Assembly (NCBI RefSeq): GCF_005434975.1
Contig: NZ_SKCJ01000001.1
Span: forward strand, 1,436,001-1,500,000
Direction of reading: 5' to 3'
Length of the DNA stretch: 64,000 nt
Source: Parerythrobacter lutipelagi
GTDB lineage: Bacteria; Pseudomonadota; Alphaproteobacteria; Sphingomonadales; Sphingomonadaceae
Shown: one piece after another, positions 35,594 to 42,928 of the stretch
Numbering within the stretch: the stretch's first letter is position 1
Layout of the letters: each line of letters starts with the position of its first letter
Made by a program: the position numbers and the translations under genes
Notes under the pieces: model-generated
Database searches by the model: none
Told to the model about the DNA's origin: nothing
Seen by the model: only the letters and a program-made list of their open reading frames with translations

Positions 35594-36979
35594 ATGAAAA
35601 CTTCGCTTAAAGCATCGGTCCTCGCGGTCGCAGTCGCCAGCGGATGGGCCATGCCCGCCAGCGCTCAGTCGGCCGTCGATCCATCCGTGCTGGAAGAGCT
35701 TAACGCGATGCGTGCGGAAATGACCCGCATGGCTGCGCGCATCGACACGCTGGAAATCGAACTCGAACAGGCAGAGGCCAAAGCGGATAGCGCCAGCCAG
35801 TCCGCTGCGTCGGCGGTCGAAGCCGCCAGCGCCGCCAGCCAACAGGCAGCTGAGAACAATGGGCCGGCGATTGCATTCAAGGGCGCGCCTGAAATCAAGG
35901 GCGAAGGCGGCTGGAGCTTCAAGCCGCGCGGGCGCCTGCAGTATGATGCCGGATTTACTTCCGCCCCTTCGTCGACCGGACGGTCGGACGGTTTCGGCAA
36001 CGAAGCGCGCCGCGCGCGGCTGGGCGTGTCGGGCGATATGCCGGGCGGTTTCGGCTATAAATTCGAAGTCGATTTCGCGGGCAATGAAGTCACTGTGACC
36101 GACGCCATCATCTCGTACGAGGCCGGTGATACCGAACTGTCGGTCGGACAGATGAACAATTTCCAGTCGCTCGAAGAGCTGACCAGCAGCTTGCACACAA
36201 CCTTCATCGAACGCGCCGCGTTCACCGACGCGTTCGGTTTCGAACGCCGCGTGGGCGCAGCGGCCCAGTTCAGCAGCGACAATTTGCTGGTCCAGGCCGG
36301 TGTGTTCACGGACAATATCGATGACCTTTCGAACAAGAACTGGGGCGCTGATGCGCGGGTCGTGATCAATCCGCAATTGGGCGACAGCACGCTGCACCTT
36401 GGCGCTTCGGCCCACTATGCCGACCTCGAGAACGGTTCGAGTGTGCGCTATCGCCAGCGTCCGCTGGTGCATTTTACCAGCGAGCGTTTCATCAACACCG
36501 GCAATCTGGGTGCGGACAGCGAGTTCGGCCTCGGGGTCGAGGGCGCAGTAATCTCCGGCCCGTTCCATGCCGCTGCCGAAGGCTTCTGGCAGTCGGTCAA
36601 CATGCCCGGCGCGATGGATGATCCGACCTTCTTCGGCGGTTATGCCGAAGTCGGCTACTTCCTGACGGCGGGCGATACGCGCGGCTATAAAGGCGGGAAA
36701 TTCGATCGCGTTAAGCCGAACAGCCCGGTCGGCGAGGGCGGCATGGGTTCGGTTCAGGTCAATCTTCGCTACGACTATCTCGACCTGAACGATGCCAACA
36801 TCATCGGCGGCAAGCAGAACGGTTACCTGCTGTCGCTGGCATGGAAGCCGACCGATTACACTCTGTTGCTCGCCAATTACGGCAAGCTCGAATACGACGA
36901 TGCCGTTTTCGCCGCCGCTCTCGGAGATACGTCCTACAGCGTCGACAGCTTCGGCATCCGTGCGCAGATCGACTTCTGA
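35594..36979 (+). CDS. Phosphate-selective porin (OprP/OprO type)
   Basis: This 461-residue outer-membrane protein should let phosphate or polyphosphate enter the periplasm. It has a signal peptide (ending ASAQS). A coiled-coil trimerisation segment follows, rich in Glu and Ala (about residues 25-80). The rest is beta-barrel sequence opening with GGWSFKPRGRLQYDAGF and ending in Phe (IRAQIDF), as barrels do. The central text RRARLGVSGDMPGGFGYKFEVDF is the family signature. A Pho box lies just upstream and pstS follows with its own box, so expression should rise under phosphate limitation. Confidence 0.92.
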   Translation: MKTSLKASVLAVAVASGWAMPASAQSAVDPSVLEELNAMRAEMTRMAARIDTLEIELEQAEAKADSASQSAASAVEAASAASQQAAENNGPAIAFKGAPEIKGEGGWSFKPRGRLQYDAGFTSAPSSTGRSDGFGNEARRARLGVSGDMPGGFGYKFEVDFAGNEVTVTDAIISYEAGDTELSVGQMNNFQSLEELTSSLHTTFIERAAFTDAFGFERRVGAAAQFSSDNLLVQAGVFTDNIDDLSNKNWGADARVVINPQLGDSTLHLGASAHYADLENGSSVRYRQRPLVHFTSERFINTGNLGADSEFGLGVEGAVISGPFHAAAEGFWQSVNMPGAMDDPTFFGGYAEVGYFLTAGDTRGYKGGKFDRVKPNSPVGEGGMGSVQVNLRYDYLDLNDANIIGGKQNGYLLSLAWKPTDYTLLLANYGKLEYDDAVFAAALGDTSYSVDSFGIRAQIDF

Positions 36980-36984
36980 CCTGC

Positions 36985-37002
36985 CTGTCATTTGTATGTC
37001 AC
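36985..37002 (+). promoter_or_regulatory. Pho box upstream of pstS
   Basis: CTGTCAT (36985-36991), spacer TTGT, then ATGTCAC (36996-37002). The first repeat is a perfect consensus copy, the second matches at five of seven, and the 11-base period is exact. It lies in the 72-base gap between the porin and pstS, 49 bases before the pstS ATG. Confidence 0.85.
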
Positions 37003-37051
37003 ATTCGCCCCATATGCGGCGACCAATCCAATTTTTCAGGAACCATTTGAA

Positions 37052-38098
37052 ATGAAACTGACCAAGACAATCGCTTTTGCCGCCATCTCTTCGATTGCGC
37101 TCGCTGCGTGCGGCGGTGCCGGGGGTGGCAGCAGCGCCAATGAATCGATCCAGGTTGTCGGCTCTTCGACGGTTCTGCCCTTTGCCAAGAAAGTGGCGGA
37201 AGATTTCGCTCTGTCTAACCCCGACTTCCCTGCGCCGGTCATCGAATCGACCGGCACCGGCGCCGGTATGAACCTGTTTTGCCAGGGCGTAGGCCCGAAC
37301 ACGGCGGACATGACCAACGCCTCGCGCCGCATGAAGAAGAGCGAGTTCGACACCTGCCAGGCAAATGGCGTGACGGAAATCGTCGAACTCCAGGTCGGTC
37401 TCGACGGGATTGCCTTTGCTTCGAAGCAAGGCGGCATCACCATGAACCTGACCCCTGAGATCGTCTACAAGGCGCTGGCTGCCAAGCCTTATGGCAAGGA
37501 ACAGACCGCAGTGACGTGGGCCGATGTCGATCCTTCGCTCCCGGCACAGAAAATCCTTGTCTACGGCCCGCCGTCGACCTCGGGAACGCGCGATGCGCTC
37601 AAGGAACTGATCCTTGAACCGGGCTGCAAAACCGACCCGGCAATGGCCGCGCTCAAGGAAAGCGATGAAGATCAGTACGACCAGGTGTGTACGGAAGTCC
37701 GTTCGGACGGTTCCTATGTCGAGCCGGGCGAGAACGACAATCTGATCGTCTCCAAACTGGATAGCAACGGCAACGCTGTCGGCGTGTTCGGCTACAGCTA
37801 TCTGGAAGAAAACCTCGACAAGGTGCAGGGCCTTGCGATGAACGGCGTCGATCCGACTTACGAGAACATCTCGACCTTCAAATATCCGGGGGCTCGTCCT
37901 CTGTTCGTCTATCTGAAGAAGCAGCACCTCGATGCAATCCCGGGCCTCAAGGAATTCGTCGCCCATTGGGCCAAAAGCTGGAAGGCCGGTGGTCCGCTCG
38001 CCAAGATCGGACTGGTTGCCAACCCTGACGAGACGATGGCGGCGATGGACAAGGCTGCTGTCGAATACCCGGCGCTGGACGGCAATAGCCTGAAGTAA
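37052..38098 (+). CDS. pstS: Phosphate ABC transporter substrate-binding protein
   Basis: This 348-residue periplasmic protein captures phosphate for the Pst importer. It has a lipoprotein-like leader (MKLTKTIAFAAISSIALAAC, lipobox LAAC). The opening QVVGSSTVLPFAKKVAEDF and the phosphate-loop texts GTGAGMNLFCQGVGPNTADMTNASR and STSGTRDALKELIL are those of the PstS family. The ATG at 37052 begins the leader; the frame upstream is not coding. A consensus Pho box lies 49 bases ahead. No pstC, pstA, pstB, phoU or phoBR gene follows: a terminator does. The rest of the Pst system must be elsewhere. Confidence 0.95.
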   Translation: MKLTKTIAFAAISSIALAACGGAGGGSSANESIQVVGSSTVLPFAKKVAEDFALSNPDFPAPVIESTGTGAGMNLFCQGVGPNTADMTNASRRMKKSEFDTCQANGVTEIVELQVGLDGIAFASKQGGITMNLTPEIVYKALAAKPYGKEQTAVTWADVDPSLPAQKILVYGPPSTSGTRDALKELILEPGCKTDPAMAALKESDEDQYDQVCTEVRSDGSYVEPGENDNLIVSKLDSNGNAVGVFGYSYLEENLDKVQGLAMNGVDPTYENISTFKYPGARPLFVYLKKQHLDAIPGLKEFVAHWAKSWKAGGPLAKIGLVANPDETMAAMDKAAVEYPALDGNSLK

Positions 38099-38194
38099 AA
38101 GACCCACCCCAAGCCGCACGGTCGTTGCGTCCGGCGCAAGTTGATCAAATACATACGGGCGGCGGATTTTGCGATCCATAGGGCGCCAAAAAGC

Positions 38195-38224
38195 AAAAAG
38201 CCCCGCTGCATGGCGGGGCTTTTT
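38195..38224. terminator. Rho-independent terminator after pstS
   Basis: AGCCCCGC (38199-38206) pairs perfectly with GCGGGGCT (38213-38220) around a six-base loop. Five T residues follow on the plus strand (38220-38224) and five A residues precede, so it can act in both directions. It lies about 100 bases after the pstS stop. Confidence 0.88.
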
Positions 38225-38424
38225 CGTATGCGCGAGGGATGTTCGATCGGGCGGAATTGCGCTCGTGTGGCACGAATACCGGCGTGTAGGAAACCTAAAA
38301 ATTGCGCACTCTCAGTGCGGCTTGCTCGAGCTGATCGAGTGTTTAGCTATAAACTTTCCAGATTATCAAATATACAAGGGAACGATATTCATCCGATCTC
38401 ATCATTTGCAAAAGGAGTGCAATA
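38225..38424. other. AT-rich upstream region of an orphan lipoprotein gene
   Basis: Together with the terminator before it, this makes a 326-base stretch without a gene (38099-38424). Bases from about 38340 are clearly richer in A and T than the surrounding chromosome. AAAGGAG, nine bases before the next ATG, is a strong ribosome binding site. No RNA or repeat is evident, and I could not settle on a promoter. Confidence 0.4.
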
Positions 38425-38784
38425 ATGGGAAAAATATCAATTGTTACTACGTCAGCTGCACTTTTGCTTTCTGGCTGCGTTAGCGCCGGTTTGCCCACGC
38501 GCCCGGCGACAGACATCCAGTTGCTGGCCACTGCAAGCGGAACTCTAGCAGAGCAGGGAAAATGTGTTTTTCTGCAAGGTCCCGAACGAATCTTCCTCAT
38601 CTGGCCGACAGGAAGTTCGCGCACACCAGAGGGTGTGCGACTGCCGGATGGCACCAGTTTCCAGATCGGATCGGAAATCACGCTCATCGGCGGTTTCAAC
38701 GCCGAATATCCTGCATTTCGTGCGGCCGAAGAGGCCTGCGGAACCGACCGCGCTTTCGCAGTCAATCTCAACCAAGGAGAATGA
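38425..38784 (+). CDS. Orphan small lipoprotein of unknown function
   Basis: This 119-residue protein has a lipoprotein signal peptide (MGKISIVTTSAALLLSGC, lipobox LLSGC). The soluble part of about 100 residues carries CVFLQGPERIFLIWPTGSSR and EITLIGGFNAEY, and three cysteines in all. No family is recognised. It sits in a locally AT-rich islet between terminators, with codon use less GC-biased in its first third. A strong AAAGGAG ribosome binding site supports translation. Recent acquisition is possible. Confidence 0.65.
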   Translation: MGKISIVTTSAALLLSGCVSAGLPTRPATDIQLLATASGTLAEQGKCVFLQGPERIFLIWPTGSSRTPEGVRLPDGTSFQIGSEITLIGGFNAEYPAFRAAEEACGTDRAFAVNLNQGE

Positions 38785-38906
38785 AATTGAGAATCGGTAT
38801 TGGTGTCGCAGAACTGTTCCTTTCGAACGCATCCATGCCGCTGTCTGCGCAGCCGATGGATGGAATACCGATGAGCGGGCCTGATGACCGTCGATTCAAA
38901 GCTTAG
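38781..38906 (+). CDS. Possible 41-residue ORF or gene remnant
   Basis: An ATG overlapping the lipoprotein stop as ATGA, with GGAG just before it, opens a 41-codon frame. Its product begins MKLRIGIGVAELFLSN and looks like a poor signal peptide ending LSAQ. It has no recognisable domain. It may be a translated micro-ORF coupled to the lipoprotein, or the remnant of a decayed exported protein. Confidence 0.25.
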   Translation: MKLRIGIGVAELFLSNASMPLSAQPMDGIPMSGPDDRRFKA

Positions 38907-39133
38907 AATCCGATCGAACCGGCACAGGCCGTCCACGCCGCAAACTCTGTGGCACGGTGCAGGAATACCTGACCTGCAGCAGTCCATACGGGTATATGTC
39001 GGAAGCCGTTGCCGAAGCGGGCCTTACGCCCCGTGCTATCACACTTTCACGAACACAAACTGAGTGAAGGACAGGGGGCTGCATCCCGGTGCGGCCCCCG
39101 CCAGCTGATCACCTGCAAGCCAAGCCGGATTGC
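38907..39133. other. Non-coding tail of the AT-rich islet
   Basis: No complete gene is seen. A plus-strand frame open from 38887 to 39063 (ending ...AITLSRTQTE) has plausible residue composition but no start codon, and could be the 3' end of a decayed gene. A GC-rich hairpin at 39074-39099 marks the boundary with ftsK. Confidence 0.3.
39074..39099 (-). terminator. Strong hairpin after ftsK, likely terminator
   Basis: A 10-bp stem (39074-39083 with 39090-39099, one G-U pair) with a six-base loop lies 35 bases after the ftsK stop on the minus strand. The T-run after it is poor, so it may be Rho-assisted. Confidence 0.45.
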
Positions 39134-41473
39134 CTAGAGCGGGTTCCCGTCCTGATCGCGGAAGATTTCGCGCCGCCCAACGTGGTTGGCCGGGCCAACC
39201 AGCCCTTCTTCCTCCATCCGCTCGATCCACTTTGCCGCAGTGTTGTAGCCGACGCCCATCTGGCGCTGGAGCCAGCTGCCCGATGCTTTCTGGTTCTCGA
39301 TCACGACCTGACAGGCCTGGCGGTACTTGCGCTCGACCGGGTCGTCGCTGGCGGTGAGGTCGTCTTCGAAGGTCATGCCGCCGCCGTCTTCGGGCTCTTC
39401 GGTCACGGCGTCGATATATTCCGGGCTGCCTTGCGCGCGCCAGTGGTCGGCGACCGCTTCGACTTCCTCGTCACTCACGAACGGGCCGTGGACCCGGACC
39501 ATTGCGCCGGTGTTCGGCTTGTAGAGCATGTCGCCCTTGCCGAGCAACTGCTCGCTGCCCTGTTCGCCAAGGATGGTGCGGCTGTCGATCCGGCTGGTCA
39601 CTTTGAAGCTGATGCGGGTCGGCAGGTTGGCTTTGATGACGCCGGTGATCACGTCGACCGAGGGGCGCTGCGTCGCCATGATCAGATGGATGCCGGCAGC
39701 ACGGCTCTTTTGCGACAGGCGCTGGATCAGGACTTCGATTTCCTTGCCGACAGTGACCATCAAGTCAGCCAGCTCGTCGACGATCAGCACGATCTGCGGC
39801 AGCGGCTGGTAGTCGAGCTGTTCTTCCTCGAACAGTTCTTCGCCCGTTTCGGGATCGAACCCGGTCTGCACCCGGCGCCCCAATGGTTTGCCCTTGGCGG
39901 CAGCGGTGCGGACTTTCTCGTTGAAACCGGCGATATTGCGCGAATTGATCGACGACATCATCCGGTAGCGCCGCTCCATCTCTTCGACCGCCCATTTCAG
40001 CGCGCGGACCGATTTGTGCGGCTCGGTCACCACCGGGCTGAGCAGGTGCGGAATATCGTCATAGGTCTTCAGCTCGAGCACCTTGGGATCGATCAGGATC
40101 AGGCGGCATTCCTCGGGCGTGAAGCGGTATAGCAGGCTCAGCAGGATGCAGTTGAGCCCGACCGACTTACCCGCGCCGGTGGTCCCGGCGACGAGCAGGT
40201 GGGGCATGGCGGCCAGATCGGCCACAACCGGTTCGCCGGCGATATCCTTGCCCAGGATGATCGGCAGTCCGCCCTTGGCATCGGCAAAGGCGGCGCAGGC
40301 GGCCAGTTCCTTGAGCATGACCATCTGGCGGTCGGCATTGGGCAATTCGATGCCCATCACCGTCTTGCCCGGGATGGGGGAGACGCGCGCGGAAATGGCG
40401 GACATGTTGCGCGCAATATCTTCTGCCAGCCCGATCACGCGGCTGGCCTTGATCCCGGGCGCGGGTTCAAGCTCGTACATGGTAACCACTGGGCCGGTGC
40501 GCACGGCGGTGATCTCTCCCTTGACGTTGAAATCGTCGAGCACGGTTTCAAGCAGGCGCGCATTGCGTTCCAGCGCCAGCTTGTCGAGCTTCGGCCCTTT
40601 GTCCTCGGGCGGCTCCTCCAGCAGGTCCAGGCTCGGCAAGTCGTAGCTGGCGAACATGTCGCGCTGCTTTGCCTTGGTCAGCTGGGCCTTTTTCGGCGGT
40701 GCGCGGGGGTCGGTGATTTCCGGCGCACGGCGGGACGCTTGTTCGATCACCGGCTCATCTTCCGTCGCCGAGCGCTTAGCAGTGCGGTCCTTGCGCTTGG
40801 GCAGGAGTGCTTCTGCCGCTTCAGGCAGGGAAGGACGGCGCTTGAGGAAGGCGGGCAGGGTCAGCAGCTGTGCCCAGTCGAGCGCGAAGACCCGCGTAAC
40901 CAGCGCGATTCCGCCGGCCAGCGCGAGCAGCGCCATACCGAGCACCGCCCAGCCGCTCGCGCTGCCGGCCAGCTTGACCGCTATCGCTTCGAATGCCCTC
41001 GCGCCGAGCAGTCCTGTGACGCCGCCGAAAGATGCGGGCCAGTCCTTGCTGTAGGCCTCCAACGCCAGCGAAAACACCGTAGACAGCAGTGCCATGCCCA
41101 GAAGCAGCATCAGCACCGGCCGCCACCAGCGGGTTTCGGTATCGACATCATCGTCTTCGACATCGCGCCACAACTTGCGCGCACCGACATAGAACAGAGG
41201 AAGGACCAGCACCGAGCTCCAGCCGAACAGGAAAAACAGGCGCTCCGAAGCCCACGCGCCGGAAACGCCCATCCAATTGGCGACATCACCGCTCGACGCG
41301 GCAGTCGACGGGCTGGGATCGGTGTGCGAATAGCTGACCATCGCCAGCGCGAGGAATACCATCGCGCCGAATAGCACTACCGCGCCGGTCATCTGCGCCG
41401 CGCGGCGCAGCGAGCGGCGGAAAGCGATCCGCCAGTCGGCTTTTTGCGAATTCGAGATGGCTCTGCTGGCCAT
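39134..41473 (-). CDS. ftsK: DNA translocase FtsK
   Basis: This 779-residue protein couples chromosome segregation to cell division, pumping DNA at the septum. It has N-terminal membrane segments (about residues 28-50, 78-98, 115-135 and 160-195). A short acidic/basic linker follows, then the alpha, beta and gamma motor domains. Walker A is AGTTGAGKS and Walker B is IVLIVDELADLM. The C-terminal gamma domain (SWLQRQMGVGYNTAAKWIERME) recognises KOPS sequences. The linker is short for FtsK, so the protein is nearer SpoIIIE in length. It lies 80 bases after the thiamine-phosphate-synthase-like gene on the same strand. Confidence 0.95.
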   Translation of the reverse strand: MASRAISNSQKADWRIAFRRSLRRAAQMTGAVVLFGAMVFLALAMVSYSHTDPSPSTAASSGDVANWMGVSGAWASERLFFLFGWSSVLVLPLFYVGARKLWRDVEDDDVDTETRWWRPVLMLLLGMALLSTVFSLALEAYSKDWPASFGGVTGLLGARAFEAIAVKLAGSASGWAVLGMALLALAGGIALVTRVFALDWAQLLTLPAFLKRRPSLPEAAEALLPKRKDRTAKRSATEDEPVIEQASRRAPEITDPRAPPKKAQLTKAKQRDMFASYDLPSLDLLEEPPEDKGPKLDKLALERNARLLETVLDDFNVKGEITAVRTGPVVTMYELEPAPGIKASRVIGLAEDIARNMSAISARVSPIPGKTVMGIELPNADRQMVMLKELAACAAFADAKGGLPIILGKDIAGEPVVADLAAMPHLLVAGTTGAGKSVGLNCILLSLLYRFTPEECRLILIDPKVLELKTYDDIPHLLSPVVTEPHKSVRALKWAVEEMERRYRMMSSINSRNIAGFNEKVRTAAAKGKPLGRRVQTGFDPETGEELFEEEQLDYQPLPQIVLIVDELADLMVTVGKEIEVLIQRLSQKSRAAGIHLIMATQRPSVDVITGVIKANLPTRISFKVTSRIDSRTILGEQGSEQLLGKGDMLYKPNTGAMVRVHGPFVSDEEVEAVADHWRAQGSPEYIDAVTEEPEDGGGMTFEDDLTASDDPVERKYRQACQVVIENQKASGSWLQRQMGVGYNTAAKWIERMEEEGLVGPANHVGRREIFRDQDGNPL

Positions 41474-41553
41474 GAAATACCCCTGTCCTACACTTGTGAT
41501 ACACCATGAATCCGCAGCGACTCGCCGTCAAGCGCCAAGCGACGGAGTGCGGT

Positions 41554-42087
41554 TCAGGAGAGTCCGTCGATCGCCGCCCAGCGCGGCCAGCCCAGCCGCT
41601 TTGCGGTGTCCGGCGTCATCCCGCCCAGCGCGATCACCGGCACATCGGTCTTGCGCGCGAGCAAGCGAAACCGCACCGCTCCGAGTGTCTCCGCATTCGG
41701 GTGCGATGCGGTCGGGAACACCGGTGAGAGCAGGGTCGCATCGGCACCGGCGCGCTCAGCGGCGACGATCTCTTTCCAGTCATGCGCGGTGACCAGCTTG
41801 AGCAGGCTGTCATCGCGCGGCATTCCGGATGCGGCACCGTAAACACCGTCGGCCCGCCATTGTTTTGCCAGAACCGGGCTGCCGGCCAGAATCACCAGAT
41901 GGTCGCGCCGCCGTGCGCAGGCGGACAGCGCGGCAAAGCGCGCCCGGCGGGCGCTGCGGTCCAGATGGTAGTGCCGGAAAACGAAGCCCGATCCGCGCGG
42001 CAGACGGGCCAGAGCTTCCTCGACACACGCATCGTTGCGCTGGTCCGACAGCAGCCAGAGTTCGGGTAAGGACTGGAGGTTCGCCAC
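41554..42087 (-). CDS. Thiamine phosphate synthase-like TIM-barrel protein
   Basis: This protein of about 177 residues resembles ThiE/TenI. LWLLSDQRND at the start mirrors the first strand of thiamine phosphate synthases. ERAGADATLLSPVFPTASHP and VPIALGGMTPD-like text (VIALGGMTPDTAKRLG) mirror the later phosphate-binding strands. It is shorter than usual ThiE (about 210) and the pyrophosphate-binding residues of the middle strands are not all obvious, so a TenI-like regulator or degraded enzyme is possible. I use the GTG at 42087; the longer frame runs into the divergent yggS gene, whose start is only 22 bases away. No other thiamine gene is near. Confidence 0.75.
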   Translation of the reverse strand: MANLQSLPELWLLSDQRNDACVEEALARLPRGSGFVFRHYHLDRSARRARFAALSACARRRDHLVILAGSPVLAKQWRADGVYGAASGMPRDDSLLKLVTAHDWKEIVAAERAGADATLLSPVFPTASHPNAETLGAVRFRLLARKTDVPVIALGGMTPDTAKRLGWPRWAAIDGLS

Positions 42088-42109
42088 GAGGTCGCTATAG
42101 CGGCGCGCG

Positions 42110-42772
42110 ATGGAAAATGCAGCCACTCCGCTCGAACATGTCCGCGCTGAAATTGCCAAGGCGTGCAAGGCCTCGCGGCGCGAGCCGGGCGACATCGCGC
42201 TGATCGCGGTCAGCAAGACCCGCTCGGCTGAGGAAATCGCCCCGCTGCTGGAGCAAGGTCATCGGCTGTTCGGCGAAAACCGGGTGCAGGAAGCGCAGGA
42301 TAAATGGCCCGCGCTGATCGAGCGTTATCCCGATACGCAATTGCATCTGATCGGTCAGTTGCAGTCCAACAAGGCGGACGATGCGGTTGCGCTGTTCGAC
42401 TGTATCCACGCGCTCGACCGGCCGAGCCTGCTCAAGGCGTTGGCAAAGGCGATGGACAAGGCGGACAAGCGTGTGCCGTGCTTCGTGCAGGTCAATGTGG
42501 GGGAAGAAGACCAGAAGGGCGGCTGCCTGCCCAAGGATCTGCCCGCGTTTCTGGCGCAGGTGCGCGATGCCGATATTCCCGTCGCGGGGCTGATGTGCAT
42601 TCCGCCGTTCGAGATCGAGCCCGCGCCGTTTTTTGCTTTTCTTGCCAAACTGGCAGCGGACAACGGCCTGTCCGGCCTGAGCATGGGCATGAGCGGCGAC
42701 TACCCGACAGCTATCATGCTCGGCGCGACGCATATTCGCGTCGGCACCGCCCTGTTCGGCGCGCGCGGGTAG
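42110..42772 (+). CDS. YggS-family PLP-binding protein
   Basis: This 220-residue TIM-barrel protein binds pyridoxal phosphate and is involved in B6 and amino-acid homeostasis (PLPBP). Visible blocks are IALIAVSKTRSAEEI with the PLP-binding Lys, LFGENRVQEAQDKW, LHLIGQLQSNKAD, and GLSMGMSGDYPTAIMLGATHIRVGTALFG at the phosphate-binding end. The length is normal. The ATG at 42110 has no strong ribosome binding site. A bidirectional terminator separates it from the convergent TonB receptor gene. Confidence 0.95.
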   Translation: MENAATPLEHVRAEIAKACKASRREPGDIALIAVSKTRSAEEIAPLLEQGHRLFGENRVQEAQDKWPALIERYPDTQLHLIGQLQSNKADDAVALFDCIHALDRPSLLKALAKAMDKADKRVPCFVQVNVGEEDQKGGCLPKDLPAFLAQVRDADIPVAGLMCIPPFEIEPAPFFAFLAKLAADNGLSGLSMGMSGDYPTAIMLGATHIRVGTALFGARG

Positions 42773-42874
42773 GTTCCTTGTTTACTGCGTGACCTTCGCT
42801 GCGGTCGCTCTGTCGCGCTTGCGGTCGGCTGGTTGCCGAGCGGCATTGGTCAAAGTGTCCAGAGTTTCTCGCAA

Positions 42875-42908
42875 CAAAAAAGGGCGCCCCGAAGAGCGCC
42901 CTTTTCTT
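42875..42908. terminator. Bidirectional Rho-independent terminator
   Basis: AAGGGCGC (42880-42887) pairs with GCGCCCTT (42896-42903) around an eight-base loop. A T-run follows on the plus strand and a six-A run (42876-42881) precedes it, giving a U-run on the minus strand. It serves both yggS and the TonB receptor gene. Confidence 0.9.
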
Positions 42909-42928
42909 TGTTCGACTGATCGGTTGGA

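Noticed and set aside
35564-38179. 871-codon minus-strand frame across the porin and pstS genes
   Set aside because: It spans two genuine plus-strand genes, their Pho box and both start sites, and resembles no family.
38887-39063. Open plus-strand frame as a complete gene
   Set aside because: There is no start codon with a ribosome binding site and the product matches nothing; kept only as a possible remnant.
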